Below, in pieces: positions 38,329 to 46,374 of a stretch of 64,000 bases of DNA. The position numbers and the translations under genes are program-made. The DNA is taken from the NCBI GenBank assembly GCA_963735955.1, contig CAVTND010000010.1, forward strand, positions 248,001 through 312,000, read 5' to 3'. The DNA comes from CAVTND01 sp963735955 (GTDB taxonomy: Bacteria; Pseudomonadota; Gammaproteobacteria; Burkholderiales; Burkholderiaceae_F). Under the pieces are notes generated by a model. That model did not search any database and had not been told where the DNA came from. It saw only the letters and a list, made by a program, of their open reading frames with translations. Each line of letters opens with the position of its first letter. Positions within the stretch are counted from its first letter, which is position 1.

Positions 38329-39957
38329 CTAATCCGGTTCGGGAATCATCTTGATCGCGCCACACGGACACTCCGACACGCAGATGCCGCACCCCTTGCA
38401 GTAGTCGAAGTTGAACTCGAAGCGGTTTCCGGGGCCGAGCTTGATCACCGCGTTGTCGGGACACACGCCATAGCAGTTGTCGCATTCGAAGCAGTTGCCG
38501 CACGACAGGCAGCGGCGTGCCTCGAACAGAGCATTGTCTTCGGTCAGTCCGGAGACGACCTCTTCGAATGTCGATGCACGCCGCGCCCCTTCGAGCTGTG
38601 GACGCACCATCTTCGAGGCATCGCTGTAGTACCAAGTGTTGAGCGACTCGAAGGTGGCGAGTTCATGCTTGGGCGGCGGCATGTACTGCGATCCGCGCAG
38701 CCAACCGTCGATGTGGCGCGCGGCCTTCTTGCCGTGGCCGACCCCCACCGTCACCGTGCGCTCCGAAGGGACCATGTCGCCGCCGGCAAACAGGCCCGCG
38801 TAGCCCGTCATCATGTTTGGGCCCACCTGTACGACCCCATCCTTGATGGTCAGCCCCGGCACACCATCGAGCAGCGACAGATCCACATCCTGGCCGAGGG
38901 CGAGCACGAGCGAATCGGCCTCCAGTGTCTCGACCTCGCCCGTTGGCTGCGGGAAGCCCTTGGCGTCGAGCGCCATCTTCTCGACGGTCAGCGTGCCTTC
39001 GTCGGCCATGTTCTTGATGGTCGACAGCCACTTGATCATGACGCCTTCCTGGAGCGCCTCTTCGACCTCGAAGTCGTGCGCAGGCATCTTCTCGCGCGTA
39101 CGGCGGTAAACGATGATTGCGTCGGTCGCACCGAGGCGCTTGGCCGTGCGCGCGACGTCGAGCGCGGTGTTACCGCCACCGTACACAACGACGCGTCGGC
39201 CCAGCATCGGCTTGTCCTCACCTTCCATGCTGCGCAGGACGGCAACGGCATCGAGCATCCGCGCGGCGGAGCCTGCCGGAATGAAGGCGCGCTTGGCGAT
39301 GTGTGCGCCGACCGCGAGAAACGCCGCATCGAACTTGCCGGCCTTCATCGTCTCGAGGATCTTCTCGACCTTGGTATTGAGCTGCAACTCCACGCCCAGG
39401 TCGGTGATGCGCCTGACTTCGGCGTCAAGCACGTCGCGTGGCAGGCGGTACTTCGGAATTCCGAACCGCATCATGCCGCCCGCGAAGGGGCCGGCCTCGA
39501 CGATCTTCACCTGATGGCCGAGCCGGCGCAGGTGATAGGCGGCAGACAGTCCCGACGGACCTGCGCCAACGACGAGTACACGTTTGCCGCTTTCGGTTTT
39601 CGGCGGGGCGAATTTCCAGCCGCGCTTGATCGCTTCGTCACCGAGGAAGCGCTCGACCGAATTGATGCCCACCGACTCATCGAGCTTGCCCCGATTGCAG
39701 GCGCCCTCGCAGGGGTGATAGCAGACGCGCCCCATGATCGCGGGCAGCGGATTGTCAACAGTCAGGGCGCGCCACGCCTCCTCATAGTCGCCCGACTCGG
39801 CATGGAACAGCCACCCCTGGATGTTTTCACCGGCCGGGCAGGCGTGATTGCACGGCGGCAGGCGATCGACATAGAGCGGCCGTTTGTTACGCCAGGCGCC
39901 GGTCTTGTTGGCCAGGCTCGAGCCAACATCGAGCGTGATTGCAAAGGGCTTGTCCAT
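38329..39957 (-). CDS. GltD-like FAD/NAD(P)H oxidoreductase fused to a PorD-type ferredoxin, 542 aa
   Basis: The N-terminus has the Fe-S region of GltD-type proteins (CNHACPAGENIQGWL, CYHPCEGACNRG). Two Rossmann folds follow (VVGAGPSGLSAAYHLRRLG for FAD and VVVYGGGNTALDVARTAKRLG for NAD(P)). The last 60 residues are a two-cluster ferredoxin (CGNCFECDNCYGVCP and CKGCGICVSECP). This arrangement can move electrons between NAD(P)H and the pyruvate:ferredoxin oxidoreductase. It follows porB by 9 bp, and there is no separate porD gene, so the fused ferredoxin probably replaces it. Confidence 0.85.
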   Translation of the reverse strand: MDKPFAITLDVGSSLANKTGAWRNKRPLYVDRLPPCNHACPAGENIQGWLFHAESGDYEEAWRALTVDNPLPAIMGRVCYHPCEGACNRGKLDESVGINSVERFLGDEAIKRGWKFAPPKTESGKRVLVVGAGPSGLSAAYHLRRLGHQVKIVEAGPFAGGMMRFGIPKYRLPRDVLDAEVRRITDLGVELQLNTKVEKILETMKAGKFDAAFLAVGAHIAKRAFIPAGSAARMLDAVAVLRSMEGEDKPMLGRRVVVYGGGNTALDVARTAKRLGATDAIIVYRRTREKMPAHDFEVEEALQEGVMIKWLSTIKNMADEGTLTVEKMALDAKGFPQPTGEVETLEADSLVLALGQDVDLSLLDGVPGLTIKDGVVQVGPNMMTGYAGLFAGGDMVPSERTVTVGVGHGKKAARHIDGWLRGSQYMPPPKHELATFESLNTWYYSDASKMVRPQLEGARRASTFEEVVSGLTEDNALFEARRCLSCGNCFECDNCYGVCPDNAVIKLGPGNRFEFNFDYCKGCGICVSECPCGAIKMIPEPD

Positions 39958-39966
39958 ACGCGGCTT

Positions 39967-40953
39967 CTAGTTCAACAGGCCGTAGTCGGCGATGTTGCGG
40001 TCGGCCATCCGCTGGATACGCGCTATGCGGTCGAGATCGGGCGTGGCGCCGAACAGATGTGCAAAGCGCTTCTGCAGTTTCAGGTATTCGGTGACCGGCA
40101 CCTGGCGGCGGATCCGGACGCGCGAGGTGACTTCGCCATCGCGTGCCTCGAACAAGGGGAACAAGCCGCTTTCAACCGCCAGGCGCGCGACCAGGATCGA
40201 GTCTTCCGGGGCCGAACCCCAGCCAAGCGGGCAGGTGACATGAATGTGGATGTAGCGCGCGCCACGGATCTCCATTGCGGTCGTCACTTTCTGCTCGAGG
40301 TCGCGCAGATTGGCGACGCTGGCGGTCGCGACGTAGGGAATCCGGTGCGCCATCGCAATCAAGGGCACGTTCTTGCCGGTACCGAAAATGTTTCCCGGCG
40401 CATCGCCGACGGCGGGTGTCGTCGCGGTGCGTGCCGCCGGCGGCGTCGCGCTTGAGCGCTGGACGCCGGTGTTCATGTAGGCCTCGTTGTCGTAGCAGAT
40501 GTACAAAACGTCGTCGTTGCGCTCGAACATGCCGGATAGACAGCCGAACCCGATATCGGTCGTGCCACCGTCGCCGCCCTGGGCGATGACCCGAACCTGT
40601 GGCCGGCCCAGCGCCCGCTGGGCCGCGGCCACGCCGGACGCCACTGCAGCGGCGTTGCCGAACAGGGAGTGGATCCACGGAATCTGCCACGACGTTTCCG
40701 GATACGGCGTTGAGAACACTTCAAGGCACCCGGTCGCATTGACGGCAATCAGCTGGTTTCCGGTGGCGCGCATCGCCGCATCGATCGCATAACGCGCGCC
40801 GAGCGCCTCCCCGCAGCCCTGGCACGCCCGATGCCCGGAGTTGAGCGAATTCGTGCGGTGCATGTCGGCCTGCACCGAGCGCTGGTCTTCGGCCAGCAGA
40901 CGGTTGCCGACGGTAAATGTGCCGGTCTGGTAGAACTTGATCTGCGTATCCAT
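39967..40953 (-). CDS. porB: Pyruvate:ferredoxin oxidoreductase beta subunit (TPP)
   Basis: 328 residues. RACQGCGEALGARYAI binds Fe-S, and the TPP motif is GGDGGTTDIGFGCLSGMFERNDDVLYICYDNEAYMNTG in part. ATG 40953 follows the porA stop by 17 bp. It pairs with PorA and PorG in oxidising pyruvate to acetyl-CoA and reduced ferredoxin. The family also includes other 2-oxoacid oxidoreductases, so the substrate is not certain. Confidence 0.88.
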   Translation of the reverse strand: MDTQIKFYQTGTFTVGNRLLAEDQRSVQADMHRTNSLNSGHRACQGCGEALGARYAIDAAMRATGNQLIAVNATGCLEVFSTPYPETSWQIPWIHSLFGNAAAVASGVAAAQRALGRPQVRVIAQGGDGGTTDIGFGCLSGMFERNDDVLYICYDNEAYMNTGVQRSSATPPAARTATTPAVGDAPGNIFGTGKNVPLIAMAHRIPYVATASVANLRDLEQKVTTAMEIRGARYIHIHVTCPLGWGSAPEDSILVARLAVESGLFPLFEARDGEVTSRVRIRRQVPVTEYLKLQKRFAHLFGATPDLDRIARIQRMADRNIADYGLLN

Positions 40954-40970
40954 CCCCGTCTCCGCCCGGC

Positions 40971-42224
40971 TCAACCAATCCCCGAGGCGACCGTGCCGAT
41001 CTGGCGCAGGATCGCTTCGGCAGTTGGCCCGGTGCGCCGCATCTGGCTTTCGCGGTCGAGCTGGTGGCTGACCAGTTCTGCGTTCAGATCGAGGAAGGTC
41101 ACCTGCTCGAGCTCGTCGCGCTCGGCATCCTCGAACAGCCGCGTCAACGAGGCGCGCGTGATCGCGCGCCCGCCGAGTCCGCATATGACCGTGTATCCCT
41201 TGAGCACGATGCCGGACAGCGATTTTCGGACGCCATCCGAGACGATTCCGCCGAGCCCGACGGCGAGGCACTTTTCCAGCACGACAACGCGCTTCGCGTT
41301 CTGCAGGACGTCTCGCAGGGCAGCCAGCGGAAACGGCCGGAACGAACCGATCGAAACCGACCCGATCTTCGAACCGCTGACGCGCATTTCGTCGACGACT
41401 TCCTGCACGGTGCCGTTGACCGAGCCGAGCGCCACCACGATAGTTTCGGCATCCTCGGTCCGGTACGGCCGGAGCAGCCCGCCAGAACGCCGCTTGAACT
41501 GACGCTCGAACGCGTCGGCGAGCTCGGGAATCAGGCTCAGCGCGCGCAGCTGCTTGTGATGCGAGAGGTAGCGCACTTCGGTGAAGGCCTCGGGCCCGAC
41601 CATCGCGCCAATGCTGACCGGATCGGCGACGTCGAGCATCTGGCGCGGCTCGTAGGGCGGCAGAAAGGCGTCGACATCGGCCTGCGATGGCATGTCGACA
41701 CGGTCGTAGGCGTGCGTCAGGATGAAACCGTCCATGCACACCATGACGGGGCACGACAGCTCCTCGGCCAGCCGGAACGCCTGGATGTGCAGGTCCAGTG
41801 CTTCCTGGTTGGTATCGGCGAACAGCTGGATCCAGCCCGCGTCGCGCAGCGCCATGCTGTCCGAATGATCATTCCAGATGTTGATCGGCGCACCGATCGC
41901 TCGGTTGCCAATCGTCATCACGATCGGTAACCCGAGGCCGGACGCGTTGTAGACAGCTTCGGCCATGAACAGCAGCCCCTGGCTGCTGGTGGCCGTGTAG
42001 GTTCTTGCACCCGCCGCGGAAGCACCGATGGCCACCGACAGTGCTGCGAACTCGGACTCGACGTTGATGAATTCGCAGCCGGCGAGTTCGCCCGACTTCA
42101 CCAGTTCACCGAGACCCTCGACGATATGGGTCTGCGGAGTGATCGGGTAGGCGCAGATCACCTGCGGCCGGCACAGCGCAACGGCCAGGGCGGTGGCTTG
42201 CGAGCCCTCAATTTGCCGCAACAT
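40971..42224 (-). CDS. porA: Pyruvate:ferredoxin oxidoreductase alpha subunit
   Basis: 417 residues from ATG 42224 (MLRQIEGSQATA). CAYPITPQTHIVEGLGEL and ESEFAALSVAIGASAAGARTYTATSSQGL are the canonical PorA signatures of the pyrophosphate-binding half. The start lies inside the 3' end of porG (17-bp overlap). Confidence 0.9.
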   Translation of the reverse strand: MLRQIEGSQATALAVALCRPQVICAYPITPQTHIVEGLGELVKSGELAGCEFINVESEFAALSVAIGASAAGARTYTATSSQGLLFMAEAVYNASGLGLPIVMTIGNRAIGAPINIWNDHSDSMALRDAGWIQLFADTNQEALDLHIQAFRLAEELSCPVMVCMDGFILTHAYDRVDMPSQADVDAFLPPYEPRQMLDVADPVSIGAMVGPEAFTEVRYLSHHKQLRALSLIPELADAFERQFKRRSGGLLRPYRTEDAETIVVALGSVNGTVQEVVDEMRVSGSKIGSVSIGSFRPFPLAALRDVLQNAKRVVVLEKCLAVGLGGIVSDGVRKSLSGIVLKGYTVICGLGGRAITRASLTRLFEDAERDELEQVTFLDLNAELVSHQLDRESQMRRTGPTAEAILRQIGTVASGIG

Positions 42225-42795
42225 GACTTTTCTCGCTCTCCAGTACGGCAATTTCAAAGGCTTCGCTGGCCGCCTTGACGTTCTTCTCCGCCAGCGCGCT
42301 GGGAAACTTCTCGCGGATAGCCGCTATCACCGAAGCCAGGCCCAGTTCGCCCGTGATCGCGGCAAATGCTCCCATCAGCGGAACGTTTGGGACTGCGCGT
42401 CCGACATGCTTGAGCGCGAGCTCGGTGGCCGGCAGCGTGCAGATTCGATAACGCTGGATCCCACGCGCGAAGCCGCCGAGTCCAAGTTCATCACAGCTAC
42501 GCTTTGAGTTGATCAGGATGGTGCCCCCGACGGGCAGGCCGCTGAACAGGTCGACCTGATGCAGCAGCGTGGAGTCCTGGACAATCAAGGCGTCGGGCTG
42601 CAGGACCGGTTCGCGCAGTCGAATCTCCTTGTCGTCGATTCGGCAAAATGCCATGACGGGTGCGCCCATGCGCTCGGAACCAAAGCTTGGAAAAGCCTGC
42701 GCGTAGCGACCTTCAAGGAATGCGGCCACCGACAGCATTTCAGCTCCGGACACCACACCTTGACCGCCACGACCGTGAATTCGAATTTGAAACAT
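42208..42795 (-). CDS. porG: Pyruvate:ferredoxin oxidoreductase gamma subunit
   Basis: 195 residues from ATG 42795. IHGRGGQGVVSGAEMLSVAAF is the gamma-subunit signature and FPSFGSERMGAPVMAF is typical. First gene of the seven-gene minus-strand group porG-A-B, GltD fusion, maeA, cNMP protein and dctPQM. A small hairpin and an FNR-type site precede it. Confidence 0.9.
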   Translation of the reverse strand: MFQIRIHGRGGQGVVSGAEMLSVAAFLEGRYAQAFPSFGSERMGAPVMAFCRIDDKEIRLREPVLQPDALIVQDSTLLHQVDLFSGLPVGGTILINSKRSCDELGLGGFARGIQRYRICTLPATELALKHVGRAVPNVPLMGAFAAITGELGLASVIAAIREKFPSALAEKNVKAASEAFEIAVLESEKSHVAAN

Positions 42796-42800
42796 TGGGC

Positions 42801-42817
42801 GCCGAAGTAGCTTCGGC
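42801..42817 (-). promoter_or_regulatory. Leader hairpin just upstream of porG
   Basis: GCCGAAG-TAG-CTTCGGC is a perfect 7-bp stem with a 3-nt loop ending 5 bp before the porG start codon. It falls close to the transcription start predicted from the FNR-type site at 42850, so it could form a 5' mRNA stabiliser or occlude the ribosome site. Confidence 0.4.
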
Positions 42818-42849
42818 AATGGATTCTCGACGCCTCGACGTTGCCTACC

Positions 42850-42863
42850 TTGATTCAAGTCAA
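42850..42863. promoter_or_regulatory. FNR/Anr-type site upstream of porG
   Basis: TTGATTCAAGTCAA matches the FNR consensus in both halves. It sits 55-68 bp upstream of porG on the minus strand, with a -10-like GAGAAT at the expected distance. It is also in the divergent region shared with the pqqD-like gene at 43085. Confidence 0.6.
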
Positions 42864-43084
42864 GACTCGGCGCCGCCCTGCGCGATAGCTTGCATCGACC
42901 CGTGAAAGCTCGCCGATGGCCGACGCAGATCCAGGTCGTGTCAATCTTCGAGGGCGTTGTCGCGTGCCTGGTGGCATGTCACTCGCCCGCCTGCCAAGAT
43001 GTCGATTCGAGTCTGCTGCCGCCAGCGACGCGGATCGTGTTCCTGCGACGCACTATGATTCGAATCGGGCGGGACTGAGCTTTC

Positions 43085-43363
43085 ATGAGTGGGGCGAACA
43101 TGCGGTTAGCAAAGAACGTCAAGTTTCGTGAGGAAAAGTTCGGCGGGGTTCTGTTTGAGACCCGGTCCGAGAAGGTTTTCACCCTTAACGCGACGGCAGC
43201 TGCCGTCGTGCGCGAAATCGCCGCCGGCGCAGAGCGAACGGAAATCGCCGCACGGGTCGCCGATCGATTCAGCGGTTCGTCCGACGCGATAGAACGCGAA
43301 GTGGCGAGCCTGATCGGGGACCTCCAGCAACGTGGTTTGGTGGAGGACTCGGCCGGTGGCTAG
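43085..43363 (+). CDS. PqqD-like RiPP recognition protein, 92 aa
   Basis: The PqqD fold is recognisable: VKFREEKFGGVLFETRSEKV strands, then LNATAAAVVREIAAG and a C-terminal helix DAIEREVASLIGDLQQRGLVED. PqqD domains bind leader peptides and present them to radical SAM enzymes. It opens the plus-strand cluster, and its 3' end overlaps the radical SAM gene that follows. The likely partner is the 51-residue peptide encoded at 46201. The N-terminus could begin at the second ATG (residue 6). Confidence 0.85.
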   Translation: MSGANMRLAKNVKFREEKFGGVLFETRSEKVFTLNATAAAVVREIAAGAERTEIAARVADRFSGSSDAIEREVASLIGDLQQRGLVEDSAGG

Positions 43364-44297
43364 TTCAGAGGATCTGGCGGCGCCGCTTTACGTCGCCTGG
43401 CAGATCACCAACGAATGCAACCTGGCGTGCCTGCACTGCATCGAGGAGAGCGGGCCGGGCAAGGCATTTCGGGACGAACTCGACGCGAGTGAGGTGTTTG
43501 CGGTGATCGATCAGATGATGGATCACGAGGTCCCATACCTTTCGTTTTCCGGCGGTGAGCCGATGCTTCACCCGCTCTTTTTCGACATGGTCGAGCGCGT
43601 CTGTCAGCGTGGCGCCCAGTTGAAGATCGAGACCAACGGCCACTATCTGACGCCCGAAAATTGCGAGCGTTTGTATCGGCTCGGTGTAAAGGCGGTGCAG
43701 GTAAGCCTCGATGGCGCTTCGGCGGCCACCTTCGGTCGCATGCGCGTGCGCGGCGAGTTCGACCGGACAATCGAAGGAGTACGCAACCTGCATGTGGCGG
43801 GCGTGCCGATCGAGATCAATTTCTCGCCGGCAAGCTTCAATATCCACGAAGCCGCCGCGATCGTCGATCTGGCTCACGAACTGGGAGCGGGAAGTTTCTA
43901 TTCGGGCCGCACGATGTTCACCGGCAATGCCGTCAAGGCCTGGCGTCATCTCTCGGTGTCGGATGATCAGTACGACACATATTTCGATGTCCTGCGCCGG
44001 AAAGCCGAGGAGTACCGCGGAAAGATGCGGGTCCATTTTCACGAAGCAGGGCTGCTCGAAGAGTTGCGCTATCGCCTGCACAGTCCGGCAGCCTTGCTGA
44101 TCGTGCTTCCGAACGGTCTCGTCAAGCTGATAAATGCCCTGCCGTTCGTTTGCGGGGATTTTCGGCGCCAGAGCCTGTCCGAAATTTGGGAGAACTTCCG
44201 GCGCGCCTGGCAGGATCCGCGTGTGGCGCAGTTCATCGACGATCTGGCAGTCGATCCCGGCAAGACGCGGACGCTGCACCAGTGGGTACTGCTCTGA
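43356..44297 (+). CDS. Radical SAM enzyme 1 of the peptide cluster, 313 aa
   Basis: GTG 43356 is preferred, with GGAGG about 10 nt upstream; it overlaps the pqqD-like gene by 8 bp. The SAM/4Fe-4S motif is CNLACLHC (residues 21-28), with SGGEP as the SAM-binding turn and QVSLDG later. The C-terminal region has the sequence frame of a SPASM domain (LPNGLVKLINALPFVCGDFRRQSLSEIW), but only one of the usual cysteines remains. Related to PqqE, MftC and NirJ type enzymes. Expected to modify a peptide or small precursor; substrate unknown. Confidence 0.85.
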   Translation: MASSEDLAAPLYVAWQITNECNLACLHCIEESGPGKAFRDELDASEVFAVIDQMMDHEVPYLSFSGGEPMLHPLFFDMVERVCQRGAQLKIETNGHYLTPENCERLYRLGVKAVQVSLDGASAATFGRMRVRGEFDRTIEGVRNLHVAGVPIEINFSPASFNIHEAAAIVDLAHELGAGSFYSGRTMFTGNAVKAWRHLSVSDDQYDTYFDVLRRKAEEYRGKMRVHFHEAGLLEELRYRLHSPAALLIVLPNGLVKLINALPFVCGDFRRQSLSEIWENFRRAWQDPRVAQFIDDLAVDPGKTRTLHQWVLL

Positions 44298-45229
44298 GCA
44301 CCGCACCGATTTCGACGCCGGCGGTCGAACAGGGACCGTGGCGCAGGCTCGCGCGTGCTTTCTTCCTGGTGCGCTACCGGTTCTTCCTGTTTGCGGGGCT
44401 CTTGCCGTATCTGCTCGGCGCCGCCTGGTCGTACGCCTTGGCGGGTGCGTTCGACGCGGCAATGTTCTGGAACGGGCTCGGTGGGGTCATTCTCGCGGTC
44501 ATCGGAGTCGAGGCCTACAACGAGTACTTTGATGCCCGCATGGGAACGGACCGCGTCTTCAACCCGCACGATGTGCCGCCGGTCCAGGACACGGTGTTCT
44601 GGATCGGAACTGCGGCCTTTGCCGGCGCTCTGGTGGTCGGCATCTACCTGATGAGCCGTGCAGGCTGGCCAATTCTGGTGTTCGCGCTGGCCGGTGGCGC
44701 GGCCGCGATTTTTTACGAAGCGCCACCGATCCGCTGGTCCTACCGTGGCCTGGGCGAAACAGTCATCGGACTGGCTTACGGGCCGTGGATGGTCCTTGGC
44801 AGCCTGTATCTGCACAGCGGCTCCGTCTCCTGGAATGCCTTCTTCGCCTCACTGGTGCCGGGGCTGCTGATCATGGCCCTCGCGGTTGTCAATGCGATTC
44901 CGGACTTTCACCAGGATCGCCTGGTCGGCAAACTCAACCTTGTGGTCCGCCTGGGACGGAAGAAGGCAGTTCGACTCTATCTGGCGTTGGCGGCGTCCGG
45001 ACTGCTGGTACTTGCGGTCGGAGTGGCGCGGGGAGCATTTCCGCTCGCCTGCCTCGCGGCCTTGCTCGCTGCGCTACCTCTGGTGGCCAGTGGAAGGTGC
45101 GCTGTCCGCAGTTTCGAAACGCCGCGACAGTTCTTGCCGGCAATGCGCAATATGATCGTTTGCTATGTCGTCGCGGTGACCCTGTTTTCGGTCGGAATCC
45201 TGTTGCACGCCGCCTGGCCGGTCCGATGA
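44282..45229 (+). CDS. UbiA-family prenyltransferase of the peptide cluster, 315 aa
   Basis: Nine hydrophobic helices are visible. The two Asp-rich motifs of UbiA enzymes are present as NEYFDARMGTD and PDFHQDRLVGK. The GTG at 44282 overlaps the preceding radical SAM stop by 16 bp, so the genes are coupled. UbiA enzymes attach prenyl chains to aromatic acceptors such as quinone or heme precursors. Between two radical SAM genes this suggests that the product of the pathway is lipidated. The closest known function, such as MenA-like, cannot be fixed from sequence alone. Confidence 0.85.
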   Translation: MGTALSTAPISTPAVEQGPWRRLARAFFLVRYRFFLFAGLLPYLLGAAWSYALAGAFDAAMFWNGLGGVILAVIGVEAYNEYFDARMGTDRVFNPHDVPPVQDTVFWIGTAAFAGALVVGIYLMSRAGWPILVFALAGGAAAIFYEAPPIRWSYRGLGETVIGLAYGPWMVLGSLYLHSGSVSWNAFFASLVPGLLIMALAVVNAIPDFHQDRLVGKLNLVVRLGRKKAVRLYLALAASGLLVLAVGVARGAFPLACLAALLAALPLVASGRCAVRSFETPRQFLPAMRNMIVCYVVAVTLFSVGILLHAAWPVR

Positions 45230-46185
45230 GCGCTCGCATCGAGGCATTCAACGCACCGCTGCTGATCACCTGGCAGCTGACCCGGAACTGCGATCTTGCC
45301 TGCCTGCACTGTTGCACCGAGTCGGCGCCGGGAAAGCGCATGCCGGGCGAGCTGGATGCCGGCGAGGCACTTCGCCTGGCGGACGACATCGTGCGCAACC
45401 AGGTCCCTTACGTCATGCTGTGCGGCGGCGAGCCCCTCGTCGTCCCACACTTCTTTGAGCTTGCCGAGGCGCTCGGGCGCGGGGGCATCCAGTTGAAGAT
45501 CGAGACCAATGGCCAGCGCTTTGACAGCCAGGTGGCGGGGCGTCTCGCGCGGCTGCCTGTGCGCAGCGTCCAGATCAGCCTGGATGGCGACACGGAGGCG
45601 GTCTACCGCAGCCAACGACCGGGAGGTTCGCTGGACGCCGCGCATGCGGCCTGCCGGGCCGCCCGGGCGGCCGGCCTGCCGCTGGAGATCACCTTCGCAC
45701 CGACCCGCCTGAACATCCACGAGATTGAAGCTGTCATCGAGCGCGCCCGTGAACTGGGTGCGTTCCGCTTCAATACCGGCAAGCTGATGCGCATCGGTAC
45801 GGCCGCGCGACTCTGGGGCCGGCTCGAACCGACCGAACGGCAGTACCGGGACATGCTCGACACTCTCGAAAAGCAAGCGAAAACGGTTGAAGGCTCGCTC
45901 GAGCTTTGCTACCTTCCGTTCAGCATCGAGGATGCATTGGGCAGGAGTCTTGAGGAACCGCCAGCGACCTTGCTGGTCCTGCCGGATGGGCGCGTGAAAG
46001 TTGCGGCCGCACTTCCTCATGTGTGTGCAGATTTGCGTCGCCAGTCCCTCGCGCAAGCGTGGGATGCTTACCGCAGCGCCTGGCGCAATGGTGGAGTACA
46101 AGCGGAGGTACACCGCGCAATTGGTGATGCGTCGCTGCACGCGCGGGCGAATAGCTGGAAGAACCTGAGTTTTGTCGACGCCTAA
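45226..46185 (+). CDS. Radical SAM enzyme 2 of the peptide cluster, 319 aa
   Basis: ATG 45226 overlaps the UbiA stop (ATGA). Motif CDLACLHCC (Cys 22, 26 and 29), then CGGEP and QISLDGDTEAV. Its architecture is the same as enzymes 1 and 3: N-terminus xAPLxxxWQxTxxC, and C-terminal LPDGRVKVAAALPHVCADLRRQSL with a degenerate SPASM region. It is paralogous to both neighbours but clearly diverged, so the three probably catalyse different steps. Confidence 0.85.
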   Translation: MSARIEAFNAPLLITWQLTRNCDLACLHCCTESAPGKRMPGELDAGEALRLADDIVRNQVPYVMLCGGEPLVVPHFFELAEALGRGGIQLKIETNGQRFDSQVAGRLARLPVRSVQISLDGDTEAVYRSQRPGGSLDAAHAACRAARAAGLPLEITFAPTRLNIHEIEAVIERARELGAFRFNTGKLMRIGTAARLWGRLEPTERQYRDMLDTLEKQAKTVEGSLELCYLPFSIEDALGRSLEEPPATLLVLPDGRVKVAAALPHVCADLRRQSLAQAWDAYRSAWRNGGVQAEVHRAIGDASLHARANSWKNLSFVDA

Positions 46186-46200
46186 CCCGAAGGAGTAAGC

Positions 46201-46356
46201 ATGAGCGAAGTGAAGTTGAACATCGAGCGCGATACGGCGGCCAAGCAGTCCGCGACAGAGAAGGTGAATCTGAGCGAAAAACCGGTCTGGGAAACGCCCA
46301 GGATCGAAGATGTCTCTGAACAGGTCATGGCTCAGCCGTACATTCGCTTTACCTAG
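46201..46356 (+). CDS. Putative RiPP precursor peptide, 51 aa
   Basis: A small gene with a strong AAGGAG ribosome site seven bases before ATG 46201, lying between radical SAM genes 2 and 3. The N-terminal half is hydrophilic and Lys/Glu-rich, as in a leader (SEVKLNIERDTAAKQ). The second half holds W30, then E31-x-P33 and a C-terminal segment QVMAQPYIRFT with Y47 and F50. There is no cysteine. PqqA, the PQQ precursor, has the same size class and a W-x-x-P start to its core, but the PqqA Glu-x3-Tyr crosslink pair is not in the same place. No family is assigned. Confidence 0.75.
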   Translation: MSEVKLNIERDTAAKQSATEKVNLSEKPVWETPRIEDVSEQVMAQPYIRFT

Positions 46357-46374
46357 AACGCCCTGAACTCCTAC

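Noticed and set aside
38314..40455. A 713-codon open frame on the plus strand
   Set aside because: It lies opposite the GltD-ferredoxin and porB genes, has no recognisable domains and is a GC-rich shadow of those genes.
46201..46356. The small peptide as PqqA
   Set aside because: The Glu-x3-Tyr pair that is crosslinked in PQQ formation is not in the PqqA position, and pqqB and pqqC are absent from the cluster.
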